Origin: Terfezia claveryi
Lineage: Eukaryota; Ascomycota; Pezizomycetes; Pezizales; Pezizaceae
Assembly: GCA_015179025.1 (NCBI GenBank)
Contig: WHUX01000096.1
Coordinates: 124,001-188,000, forward strand
Direction: 5' to 3'
Length of the DNA stretch: 64,000 nucleotides
The notes beneath the pieces were generated by a model. It saw nothing but the letters and a program-made list of their open reading frames with translations, was not told the DNA's origin and did not search any database. A program made the translations under genes and the position numbers. Positions 1-9,652 of the stretch are shown piece by piece. Numbering within the stretch: the stretch's first letter is position 1; the number at the start of each line of letters is the position of its first letter.

Positions 1-1355
1 ATCAGCCAGTTCCACTCAATTAATCACTGCATCCTTTGATCTTAGGCACAAGGTTGCCTGTCTGACCTGTCGGTGTAGCTCAGCCGTGTTGCGTGGTGTA
101 GGGGGTTCAAGCGGGGGATCGACAACATGAGTTCTTGGTAGTGCTTGTCCATGCGTCAACTTGTCTAAGACATGTCGTGGATTGTGTGGAATAAGACCTG
201 CTCCCCGCCAAGCACTAAGAATATTCTTTTGGGTATATGTTGTATTGCATGCCTCAATAAGCATTGGAAGAAAATTGCCTTTGTTAATTGCAACATTACC
301 AAAGCGAACAAGCTGATCAACCTGCTTTCCATATGCCTTCTGTAGTGGTGAGAATAATCCGACATCAAGTGGTTGTAGGAGATGGGTAGAATGCGCCGGA
401 AGACAGTAGGCAATGATATTGACGCTGAAGCAGAACTCAATAAACTCTATCGTAATATAAGACTCATGACCATCCACAATTAGTAAACGATAACCTCTAT
501 TTTTTACCTCCTTCGACTCTTTTGTACACTCATAAAAATGCTTGATCCATTCCATCCCTAAGGTATGACTTGTCCATCCTTTTTTTGATACACTAAACTT
601 CCACCGATCACAATCAACCTCTGGATGTTTTAGAGATTGATACCAGCCCATATAGTGCCCAGCTCCTTTATAGATAATGAATGGAGGCAATACAATCCCT
701 TCTCCACCAATTGCTTCTACAACAGTAATCATTTTACGATTTCCATCAGTTGCCAGCTTGCCAGTTATTCCACGACCTCGTCTTAAGCAAATAACCTTAG
801 CACGATCTGAAATACCTTAGCGAAACCCCTTCTCATCTATATTGTAGGTTGTAGTATCAGTAATCCGATATAGGCACTTAAGCTGTATAAGCTTATTAAA
901 ATGATCTCGGATAATTCCTGGATCACTAGCTTTGATCTGCTTCTTATCGAACTGGCTGCTGAACTTTGAAACTAATTGTGGGTGACAATCAAGGAAGCGT
1001 GTAATCCAATTTTTGCCCACTGTAGAGCTTTCATCCCATTTTTTTCCCTTTAATAATGCAACACCTTCCTTAACATGTGCTATACGCGGAGGAAATCCCC
1101 ACTCCTCTAATTTCAGGATCCACCATACAATAGCCTTCTCTTCTACTGGTATACACAACTGCTGTGATATATGTGACCTTACTCTGGATTCTCCACCATT
1201 CAGTCGTCTATACAATATTGTATATCTAAGTCCAAAGGCTTCTGCTGTTTTTCAGATCGATTTGTATTTCCCTCTTGAACTGCCACTATTGCTCGCCGGA
1301 TTCGGAGCTCCCGCTGGGCTTCCGATACCTGCTTTCGTTGCTTTAGCCTTCCCAT
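1..1355 (-). pseudogene. pogo-like transposase pseudogene (HTH + DDE domain)
   Basis: The transposase reads from an ATG at 1355 towards position 1. It has an N-terminal psq-type helix-turn-helix, a CENP-B-type HTH (around EEKAIVWWILKLEEWGF) and a DDE_1 catalytic core. The three acidic catalytic sites are visible in NIDEKGF, IVDGHESY and LQPLDVGLFSPLQ. Compared with the second copy it has three in-frame stops, each a C-to-T change: CGA to TGA near 1255, CAA to TAA at 817-819, and CGA to TGA at 16-18. The frame is otherwise open. It is inactive as it stands. The C-terminal tail would continue past the window start. Confidence 0.9.
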
Positions 1356-1621
1356 GATATGCTTCAGGCCTTCTATACTCCCATATCAGCTTCTATATAC
1401 CACTAAGTAGGGTTTTCACATGTTATCTAAAACGTTTATACAGACCGGACAATTTTATTTCCAACACTCAGGCCACGTCCTAGATTCTTAGAAATGCGTA
1501 TTAGGCATTGGATATGGTGCGACAAACCCTATAGAGTTGAATGCTACAACTGGCGTTCAAATCCGTTGCGAACTGATGTTGTAATTACCCCGCAGCTGCC
1601 CACCACTGATCTGCGTGGGGG

Positions 1622-1665
1622 CTGATCCACATCCCTGTGATGATCTGCATCCCCGTGAAAGATGG
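1622..1665 (-). repeat. pogo-like terminal inverted repeat with two 18-bp iterations
   Basis: The terminus reads CCATCTTT and then two tandem 18-mers of the form CACRGGGATGYRGATCAK. The same arrangement occurs at both ends of the complete copy at 11634 and 13906. Repeated 18-mers inside a TIR are probable transposase-binding sites (inference). Confidence 0.8.
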
Positions 1666-1744
1666 TAGTGAGTCTATAAATAAGATGAATAGTGTCCAGT
1701 TGATTTGAATAGTTTAAACTGATGGAATATGAATATTGGGCCCT

Positions 1745-2770
1745 TCAACGTCCAGCAAGGAGGCTGTATAGGTAGGCGAAGTACGCCTCCAACGCGTTCC
1801 ACTCATACTCTTCTCCCTCTTCTCTCCTCCAGATCGGCTCATCCAGCTCTTCCCATTGTGAGGCACAGCCTATGAGCTCACGGCGTTGTTCCTGGTGATG
1901 AGGCAATGAAAGGCGACGTGGTATCCATCTTCAGTGGATGGTTGCAGTGTTGACATGCAGGCGAGTCTGTTTGGTAAATAGCCAGCTGTTGGAGGGCCCC
2001 CAGTTGGTGCCGAGCCAGGTGTAGGCGGAGAGTGCATGCCTGTGCCATAGGACTCTGTTTGCACCAACCCTGGTTCTGACCGTTGGACCTCTCTGCTGGC
2101 TTCCTGGCTTGCTGGCTACCTTAATGCCTGCTGTTGAATGTGGTAATCTGTGCCAGCTGACGAGGAAAGGCAAGATGTCTTAGAAGGTTCGGATGGCTTT
2201 GAAGTGTGGGCGTGTGGGCAAACGGTATGGATTGGAATGTGGCAGATGTTCTGTTTGCACGGTGTATGGGCACATAAGGCCCGCTCTATGCTTCTTCTCT
2301 TCTCCTTCTTCTCCTTCTCCTTCTTCTTCTCTCAACGATCGTGCGAGTTGAATAGGATCAATATAAGCAACCTTCTACCACAATCAGAGCATTGTGTGAT
2401 TATTTCTTCTGCTGCTCTGCCTGCTCCCAGAAATGCGCCCTATGCCGACTCATATGCTGCTTTCAGGTCTGTCTTCTCATTGCCTTGGATGCCGATATGG
2501 TTCCTGACCCCATATGGCTGTGATTAAGAATGTACGTTCCGCGGGTGCATCCTTCAGTTTCCTTTCAATCTCGGATCTTGGTGGGCCTCCTTTGGCTAAG
2601 TTCTTCAGAGCTTGTAGACTTGCCATGGAGTCGGTGAGGACAAGGAGTTTGTGGATGGGAATGTTGAGGGCCAATGCCAGTCATCTTTCCTCTCCAGGAG
2701 CTACCGTTGCTAACGTTCCCAAGAAGAATTCCTGCTGTGTGTTGTGTGTTATCACCGCTGCTGCCACATC
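1745..2770 (-). pseudogene. LINE ORF2 3' fragment: RNase H and C-terminal Cys/His region
   Basis: This is a remnant of a non-LTR retrotransposon polymerase on the minus strand. Read from 2770 leftwards it contains RNase H segments (LGTLATVAPGEE, LLVLTDSMASLQALKNL, and after a frameshift HIGIQGNEKTDLKAA). A C-terminal region follows with C-x2-C and EDGYHVAFHC, and then the terminal block EEYEWNALEAYFAYLYSLL ending at 1745. These motifs match Tad1-type fungal LINEs. Several frame changes break the reading frame. The reverse transcriptase and endonuclease are missing, so it is 5' truncated. Related fragments lie at 4605, 8938, 15965 and 26696. Confidence 0.8.
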
Positions 2771-2834
2771 TCCATAAGGCCTAAGACCGCGTTGGAAAAG
2801 CAAATGCAGTCTGTGACTACATTCCGAACACGAG

Positions 2835-3291
2835 GCGTCTCGAGACAAGACGGGGCCTGCTCTCGAGACTTTTGGATATCGAGCACCAACCAACACAATC
2901 ATAATTACAGTATATTCGAACTTGCTAGCTAGCTAGTATACCTAGTTATTATCAATCATCATCATCTTCGCCTTCGACGTCAATTTCCTCTTCTATACCC
3001 TCTTCTGCTAAACTTTGCTCTAAAATCATCTGGAGTATGAGCAGCCGACACTGAAATTTGGCTCATTGTGCTGATTGGTGATGCAGTATAGGAAGTGCAG
3101 ATAATGAGCGGAGAAAGAGTATAATGAACGGAGAAAGAGAAGAAGAAATCTCTACCTTTAAGTACATATTTACAAGCGAAGGCTATCGTAGGCTGCTAAA
3201 CTGATTGTCGCAACCCCATGAAAGGATCTTCGCAGCCACTGAAAAATTTTCACAAAAAGTCTCGAGACGTTGCCGAAGTGTCTCGAGACGC
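2835..3291. mobile_element. MITE-like element with GTCTCGAGAC palindromes at both ends
   Basis: The 457-bp block starts GCGTCTCGAGAC and ends GTCTCGAGACGC. A second CTCGAGAC copy lies about 20 bp inside each end, followed or preceded by a short T or A run, so each end carries a matched double palindrome. It interrupts the 5' flank of unknown-gene copy A: flank sequence shared with copies B and C lies to both sides. No convincing target duplication was found. On its minus strand an open stretch ends in a strongly acidic tail (EEGIEEEIDVEGEDDDD, near 3030-2955), possibly the 3' end of a captured or parental gene. Confidence 0.6.
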
Positions 3292-3557
3292 TCATCACAA
3301 AGTAAATAGTTTGTATACGCCTAAGCACGAAAAACCGTGTGGATTTCCATGATCACGCATTTCCAATCCCAAAAACCTAACGTTCACTCATAAACAATAC
3401 TAAGTAAAGTATGGTGAGTAATGTTCAGGTTAAGTTAACCTTTCCAGGTTCATTAACCGTTTGGCAAATAGCACGAAGATTTGCTATCCAGTCAGTGTGA
3501 ACTCAATAGGTAATTGGTACGCTGAAACCACTTGCATGCAATTGACACAAAAATCAC

Positions 3558-3565
3558 TATATAAG
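3558..3565 (+). promoter_or_regulatory. TATA box of unknown family, copy A
   Basis: TATATAAG lies 168 bp upstream of the ATG at 3733. The same TATATAAG-plus-purine block, followed by GACTSTTCAC and a pyrimidine-rich leader, is conserved at the same spacing in all four copies (14900, 20658, 25644 minus). This makes it a likely core promoter carried with the gene. Confidence 0.6.
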
Positions 3566-3732
3566 AGACTGTTCACCACCGTTCCACCCCTTTCTCACAT
3601 CAGAACTGAGACCTCCATGCAAAATTGACACCATCAAGTCTCTGCAAAAGATTCAAGAGGTTTTCTACCTTAGACCAACACCAATCCTTACCTTTATCCA
3701 TCTTTGTCCCTAAGTCTTTATCCTTTATCAAG

Positions 3733-4188
3733 ATGTCTAAACCAAGAGGATGCAAAAGCTTCACCCATGTCCAATGCGACTACAACCGATGCCGTGGACG
3801 AGATATCTCCGCTGGACATGTGAAAGACTGTCCATTCCAGGATTCGGATGAGGAGGACCGGGATGAAGCGGAGAATTCAGATGTGGAGGATGATGAGAAC
3901 GAATGGAAGCCGGTACGAGAAGTAAAAAACAAACCCACGCCAACTACCGCGGGCGAATCAAGCATCAGTCTCAAGGCCCAGAATACGCCCGCACAAGCCA
4001 CCACAAAGTCCCATAATCCATGGGTTCATAAGACCTGCAAAGCGAGTCCAAAGACGACTCCCAACACCGCCGGCATCATGGGCAACCCGGCTCGCCCAGT
4101 GATGAACACTCCCTCCTGCCCACGCAAATCTTGGGCTAGGGCTCCGATGCCTCCCACCCACCTCACTATCCGCCAGGCACGCAAATGA
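3733..4188 (+). CDS. Unknown Cys/His-acidic-basic small protein, copy A
   Basis: This is an intact 151-aa frame that I do not recognise as any named family. Residues 1-35 carry C7, H12, C15, C20, H29 and C33 (C-x4-H-x2-C-x4-C-x8-H-x3-C), which could bind a metal. Residues 37-56 are Asp/Glu-rich (DSDEED...). The rest is Pro/Ser/Thr/Lys-rich with conserved blocks SHNPWVHK, MGNPARP, PRKSWARAPMPPTHLTI and a basic end. There is no signal peptide or membrane segment. The start is set by conservation: the open frame extends 36 codons upstream, but only the part from MSKPRGCK is shared with the other three copies. Nuclear or nucleic-acid-associated function is only a guess from composition. Confidence 0.7.
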   Translation: MSKPRGCKSFTHVQCDYNRCRGRDISAGHVKDCPFQDSDEEDRDEAENSDVEDDENEWKPVREVKNKPTPTTAGESSISLKAQNTPAQATTKSHNPWVHKTCKASPKTTPNTAGIMGNPARPVMNTPSCPRKSWARAPMPPTHLTIRQARK

Positions 4189-4604
4189 GTGTGCCCGACC
4201 GAAGCCCTAGCGGCTAGACATTCGCACCAGTGGGTATAGAGGAGAGATGTCAGTGGGGGCGAGCGGTGGTATAGATTACCCTCAATCGCTTCTCAAGGAT
4301 AAATATCTTGGGGGTCATATAGGGAGCCGAATGATTGAGACCATAGGTCGTCTTGCTATTGTATTGATATATGTTTTTGGTTTGATTTTTTCCTTGTTAT
4401 TTTTGGAATAGTATTATTCAAATGAGACTCTGTTTTCCTGCCATATCTAGCTGCTATCTATAGCTGCGCCGGAATTTCAGAAATTCCCCACATTCGTCCG
4501 TGTGCACAGATTCAAGTAATTGCATCGTTTGCAACTTTATTTGGGTAAGACTTTTAGTTCTGTGGTATAGTCTAAGGTGGCGATTTCGCCGGATTTGTGA
4601 CTAA
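4189..4604 (+). repeat. 3' flank of cassette A (shared 3' UTR-like sequence)
   Basis: About 400 bp downstream of the stop is shared with copies B (to about 15960), C (to about 21640) and D (to about 24481 on the other strand). Shared blocks include CATATCTAGCTGCTATCTAT, a TTTTATTTGGGTAAGA-like block and a GCGATTTCG end. Past that point the copies diverge, so this marks the 3' border of the mobile or duplicated unit. Confidence 0.6.
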
Positions 4605-5107
4605 AGCGGACCGGAATAGCTCTCTTTTGGAGATAGGGAATACTACTGTAAATGCTTGATCACCTTCTTCGACATCATCCCAGTAGACAACACGACGTCG
4701 AGCAGTGAAAGAGAGTGGCAGAAGGAGCTGATAAGAAATCAGAGAAAGAGATATTTACCGACGGCACCGGGGGAAAGCACGGGGGGTAGCAGCAGCCGCG
4801 GTAACACACAATATTGAACAGGGAGCCTATCTGGGAGGCCTAGCCACTGTATCTGACAGATAGGAAAAGTACTGGCACTGGCTCTCAAGACTCCCACATG
4901 AGACTAACCCACTGATAAACTCCTCGTTCTCTCCCTCTTACAAACACTTCGAAACCTAGTCAAAGGATGAACACCCAGATACGGGAATTGAAAGGGAGCT
5001 CAAGTATGCACTCGCAAGACTCGCATCACATCCATAGGATGGGTTAGAAGCCACATCGGTATACCGGGGAATGAGTATTTTTATTTAAGTAAAAAAAAAA
5101 AAAAAAA
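4605..5107 (+). pseudogene. LINE RNase H fragment ending in a premature poly(A)
   Basis: The plus strand carries broken RNase H sequence (FTDGTG, GAYLGGLATV in shifted frames, IERELKYALARLASHP, and RSHIGIPGNE after a frameshift). It then breaks off at about 5070 into a TTTTTATTTAAGT stretch and a pure A run (5089-5107). The C-terminal Cys/His region and the usual 3' UTR are missing. This fits a 5'-truncated, prematurely polyadenylated retrocopy. A very similar junction from the unknown-gene cassette into the same LINE segment is seen at 15965. Confidence 0.65.
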
Positions 5108-5543
5108 CTATCACCCGGTACCTAGTGCTTCATCGCAGGGATGTGCAGCTATTCCGGCTATGTCAGTATTAGGAATGGGCATTCCTGCGAGGGCTGTCCT
5201 CTCCAGAGAATTGGCCCAATGCAATTATGATGGTCAGCAAAGGTAGACTCACATGTGGATATGCGTATTAAAGTAGGGTTGCAGACTCTGGCGAGGCTTG
5301 CCACATGATACATATACCAACCCAGCGGTCAGTTAATGTAGGCTCACCGGTAGAAAATGAAGAGTCTGATAGAGAAGCTCCACAAGCTCTACAAAACTGC
5401 GAAGACCTAGTCCGACGTGTTCAAAATATATACCAGTAAAGCTCGTCAAAATATAACGAAGCGTTTTTTTTTCTTTTTAGAGAAAAAAAAAACCATTACT
5501 CCTATTCGGTCCCAGTAAGGGGAGTGAACAACAACATAATATC
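5108..5543. other. Intergenic, no gene recognised
   Basis: No convincing coding sequence is seen. The stretch holds a second short A run (5485-5495) followed by CATTACTCCTATTCGGTCCC, which resembles the terminal part of the LINE 3' UTR family at 16771, 26279 and 30640. Confidence 0.4.
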
Positions 5544-5969
5544 GAGGTTTTTGCTATTGGAGATATTGTTAGTATACATATATCTCGACAAGATAGATAT
5601 GGTACTGATGACCGACGTCTTTATTGTCTTGTTCTTCGAAAACCTCATTCTGATCGACATTCTTTATTATCTACATTGCGCGACAATATATCAGTGAAGC
5701 TGCTCGCCGTACTGCAGTTTATATCCCTAAGTATGTCTTCCGCATTTTCTTCCACCTAGACTTATATTTACGACAGAATTCTTCAAGTGCAAGGTGAAAT
5801 GCCAAACGCGACAATGCAGCTGTATCAAATCCGATTTGCATTGTAGCAGCGCTGCCATCCATCACATAGCTGCTTGACTACTCCTATCGACCAAGTTGCA
5901 CAATCGCAATTGGACTTTCAAGCGGACTTGGAGGCGGAACTGGAAGAATTTATGAAACGCAGACCTTGA
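5544..5969 (+). pseudogene. C-terminal fragment of a transposon integrase-like protein
   Basis: Two coding blocks survive. The first (from 5544) reads FAIGDIVSIHISRQDRYGTD and continues RRLYCLVLRKPH, which resembles the small domain after the catalytic core in SCAND3/KRBA2-type transposon integrases. The second, after a frameshift, has the Cys-rich signature KVKCQTRQCSC..SDLHC followed by CHPSHSC. It ends in an acidic/basic tail with a stop at 5967-5969. The catalytic core itself is absent. The family assignment is from motif memory and is uncertain. Confidence 0.45.
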
Positions 5970-6119
5970 GGACCATGGTGATATTTCATTGCTAAGTACC
6001 ATTCATGCTTGTCTGTACTAACAAGCAAGCATGGTGATATTTTATTATTTAGTATAATTCATCTTCATTAGCACTGATGTATTTTTTATCTTCTTTCTTT
6101 CTTATGTTTTTTTATATAT

Positions 6120-7105
6120 ATGTTCTGGTCCGTTCCGGAATTCAGTCCATACCGGTATAGACTGGATATCGCAACGGACCAGGCCGTTACGGGATTAAAT
6201 TGTTCAATGCCACCGATGGCAGCAGGGATTTACCACGACACCAAGCGACATTATAATTACTAAATAGGGACATATCCGATATGAAGGTTATTTTGTAGCA
6301 ACATTTGGTCAAAGAACATCGGAGATAACATAGGCGACCAGTCCAAAAAAAATACTCAGTAGAGGTATACCAGAAATGAAAGTTATTATGTAGAGAAATG
6401 TTCTGGTCCGTTACGGAATTGAAACCACTAGTTCGTGAGAATTTTCTTCAGCGCAACACACTTGTTCAACGTAACATATTCTGCACATTGACATTACCAG
6501 AGCACACCGCAGCAGTACCAACATTACCAACATACGGTGACATTACCAACATACCACGACATTCCCGCCCTTACCATAATGTCAGTTGGTCAGAAGATAA
6601 TGGTGCTATTGATTTGGATCAGTTTCACCCCCTAGGTTTCACTCGATCTCGAAGCGCAATTATTGAAGTAAATCCCAGGTGACCTTTGAGAAGTAATTCT
6701 TTGTAATCCAATACAAGTACATGGTGACTAACAAGAACTACCTAGGTATATCAGAATTAAAGCATACCTGCGAGACCCAAACTTGAAGGCCCCAGCAGGC
6801 GATTTTCCAGCAATCAATCTGCGATGGAAGGAAAATAATGATGGGAAACAAGTGGCTTTGGAGCATGATGTAACATGTTCGTGATACTTTGCTGCATGCA
6901 GAAAAGAACTAGACCTATAGTACTATGAACGAGAGGTCTCATGAAATTACTCGTAGTGAAGTTTGAGCTTTTGTTTTGTATAAAATATAATAGACTCGGT
7001 TTCCACTCAATTTGCCTTCGTTCATCGCTGAGTGTATATATATGCCATCCCGGAACGGCCCAGTTCATACCGGTATAGACTGAATCCCGGAACGGACCAG
7101 AACAT
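6120..7105. mobile_element. 986-bp inverted-repeat element (possible non-autonomous DNA transposon)
   Basis: The ends are ATGTTCTGGTCCGTTCCGG and its complement, imperfectly extended to about 40 bp. Each TIR contains a near-palindrome around ATACCGGTAT (6150s and 7070s). A third partial copy of the terminus lies inside at 6397, suggesting nesting or internal duplication. A 94-codon open frame (6398-6682) inside has no recognisable domain. The flanking target duplication is not clear. Confidence 0.55.
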
Positions 7106-7261
7106 CTATACTCATTACTATTTCATAAATTACTACATTTGGTTGTCGCATTCCCGGGGAGGCCAACTCATGGCCTCGGGAGGAATTTCGTTTTTACATT
7201 CCCGGAAAGACGCTATTCGTGCGTAGACCATCCCTCCCGAAAATAGTGTGGATTCCCGGGC

Positions 7262-7290
7262 AGGATGTCCATCCGCGAATGGGACATCCT
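7262..7290. repeat. Small perfect hairpin
   Basis: AGGATGTCC and GGACATCCT are separated by 11 bp. The surrounding 7140-7330 region is unusually rich in repeated TTCCCGG motifs compared with its AT-rich neighbours. Confidence 0.5.
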
Positions 7291-7465
7291 ATACGCGAAT
7301 CAGCAAATTCCCAGACAAGACAGAACATCAGGATGCCTGCAGGGAAAAGATCTACCAAATCGCCACCAGTGTAATATATATTCGGTCAAATACAACTCAG
7401 AGAGCGTAATAGAACCGAGGGTAGGCAAATTGTAGTCATATATAATTGAGTCTAATACTAATTAA

Positions 7466-8930
7466 GTGCTAGTTGGAGCGATGGGGAAGTTAAAGCAATG
7501 TCAACTTCAGGCGGCCAAAGAGGAGGCTGATGGAGAGAAAGCAAACAAGGACGGTTTATATCAATACGAAAGGCAGCGAGTTCATTATTCTACTGCGCAG
7601 AGGCACCTAAAAGGAGTAAAATCTTGGGAATTAGCACATACACATCAACAGCTATTAATGCCCACAGAACAGAAATCAATTGTAAGGTGGATTATTCAAC
7701 TAGAGAAGTTCGGATTTCTATATCAAGTGAGTTATGTAAAGAAACCAATTGTGTTATTGAAGCATCCAGAGCTTGATCTAGGCATTAAGGCATATTTTGA
7801 AGAAATTCTCAGCAGAAATTACTTGACTTCTTAGATTGATATCTAAATCTAGTATCTAAGCTCAGCAGTAACCTCAATAAGTAGCATATCAAACAAAGTG
7901 ATCTAAAAGTTATTCAATATTATTTTGCTAAAGTTCAGTGAGAACAGAAGAAATATTTCATTTCTGAATACAATATTTTAATATAGAGAAAAAGAATATC
8001 AATAAGGATATCTAATAGACTTAAGGTTATTTGTCAATAATAAGAATATAGTATGACTAGAAAGATAGCAACTAATAGTAAAAGTTAACTACTAGAGTAG
8101 AGACTATTTGTAGAGATAGGATGCTCCACATATTATTTATAAGAGTGTTTCATATTATATAGAGCAGTTATTAGTAATTGAATTGTTTACAAGGACTAGA
8201 AGTTTACTTATACTGGATAGAATAATAGCTTTCTGAGTATTGTATTGTTGAAGTATTTTAATAATAGTTACAAAATATGCTTTTAGCACAACAATATTAA
8301 CTACTTATACTTGATAGCTGTGAGATTTACATTTATAATAAATTTCATCAAATATTGTATTTCTTATTTAATTATTGTATATTATCTTCCTTCATATACA
8401 ATACATCTACTTCAGCTATTAGATATTTGTATATTTTTACTTTTACAAGTATATGGGAAGGAGGTCTATTATTTAACATATGTTGGGAATGTAGCAATTA
8501 ACAAGGGAAACGTTCTACCACTTTTAGGGGTAGGAGGCCTGTGCATAAAAGATGTCTCAGCCACTGTCTCGGAAGAATAAAGGCAAGCACCTCAACAGCG
8601 CAAGGTACCTGTCCACTTTGAAAAGTCAGAGGGATCTAGTATATCTGAGGCATCGCTAGATGAGCCAAGATAGAGCTAGAAGATTGGTAGTCTGATCTGG
8701 AGGCTCCACTCGATTCGGACTCCTCAGTTGAATTGGTTATTATGGTGGCTACGCCCTTTTCTGAGATGTGTCAAGCACCCCCATTGCCCCAAACTCCTCC
8801 CAGACCTCATCCTGTATCTCCTATCATTAACAAGCGTTGGATCTACTGTGTATCGGATCTCGGGCTACTAGAAGTTGATTGCGTAAACTGATGCATCTCC
8901 CAGCGATGATGCATTACCCGGTGATGTATA
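7466..8930 (+). pseudogene. Heavily decayed pogo-like transposon relic
   Basis: Scattered blocks align with the transposase at 11943: an HTH region (STAQRHLKG, EQKSIVRWIIQLEKFGF) at 7570-7720 and a DDE C-terminal block (LPSYTIHLLQLLDICIFLLLQ, then GNVAINKGNVLPLL) at 8390-8530. The right end (CATCTCCCAGCGATGATGC...GATG then TA near 8930) resembles the pogo-like TIR with its two iterations. The middle is extremely AT-rich and full of stops. It belongs to a different, older subfamily than copies 1 and 2. Confidence 0.65.
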
Positions 8931-8937
8931 GTATAGC

Positions 8938-9208
8938 GCAGGCAAGCACTATCTTGCCTACACTTGGCTGCGCACCAACTGAGGGCCCTTCAATAGCTGG
9001 CTGTTCACCATTAGGAAAACGGACTTGCCAGTATGCCCGCACTGAACTACCCACCACCAGGGCACAACACCGGGAGCTCATAGGAAGTGCCTCAACATGG
9101 GAAGAGGTTGATGAACTGATCTGGAAGAAAGAAGAGGGAGAAGAGTATGAGTGGGACGCGGTGGATGCGTACTTCGCCAAACTATACATCTCCATAGCTA
9201 GACATTGA
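8938..9208 (+). pseudogene. LINE ORF2 C-terminal fragment
   Basis: The frame ends WEEVDELIWKKEEGEEYEW then AYFAKLYISIARH and stop. This matches the terminal block at 1745-1860 (minus) and 26696 (minus). It begins directly after the relic pogo end, so the relic probably inserted into this LINE copy. Confidence 0.7.
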
Positions 9209-9652
9209 AGGGAGTTTTAATATTGATGTTATTTATTGATTAGCCATCATTCATTGTACATAGCTAGGTCAGGGTGGACAGACCTTTGAATCCACCCGGG
9301 CCTCTAGGTGGACCCCTAAGATTGCGTGCACATGTTTCGGGCCCACAGCAAGAAAATTAAACTCGCGAGAGGCCTGGGCCCACAGCGAGACCACCCATCT
9401 CCTGGCTGGCCCGGGCCAGCGGGAGAATACGGAATGGCCGGGCCACCCGCGAGTATGAGAAAATTGAGGTTCATGGTATATTGATGATTTCGATGATATG
9501 GCGGTCGGGTGAGCTCACAGTTGTTCCCATACAGGACTTGCACTAATAAAACGTATGCATCCCGATTCACCAATCCCATCCTAGTATTTAGCAAATGTTC
9601 AATCCACGCTGCTTACAAAACAACCACTTAAAAAAAAAAAAAAAAAAAAATA
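9209..9652 (+). repeat. LINE 3' UTR and tail
   Basis: The sequence after the LINE stop contains TTGATGTTATTTATTGAT and CCATTCATTGTA plus GGTCAG, shared with 16245-16320. It is followed by GC-rich inverted blocks (GGGCCCACAGCRAGA) and an A run at 9631-9650. It probably represents a LINE 3' end joined to another repeat. Confidence 0.45.

Larger units (their letters stand above)
1..1665 (-). mobile_element. pogo/Fot1-like DNA transposon, copy 1 (cut by window start)
   Basis: This is the left part of a Tc1/mariner-superfamily, pogo-group cut-and-paste element lying on the minus strand. The visible terminus is at 1665 and is followed by TA (1666-1667), the target dinucleotide of this superfamily. 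About 1.6 kb is nearly identical to the complete copy at 11634-13906, including the terminal inverted repeat and a 300-bp leader. The other end lies outside the window. It sits next to the 3' UTR of a LINE fragment (1745-2770), which suggests insertion into or beside LINE debris. Confidence 0.9.

Noticed and set aside
3625..3732. Upstream in-frame extension of unknown copy A (36 codons)
   Set aside because: It is not conserved in copies B-D and lies in the leader between the TATA box and the shared MSK start.
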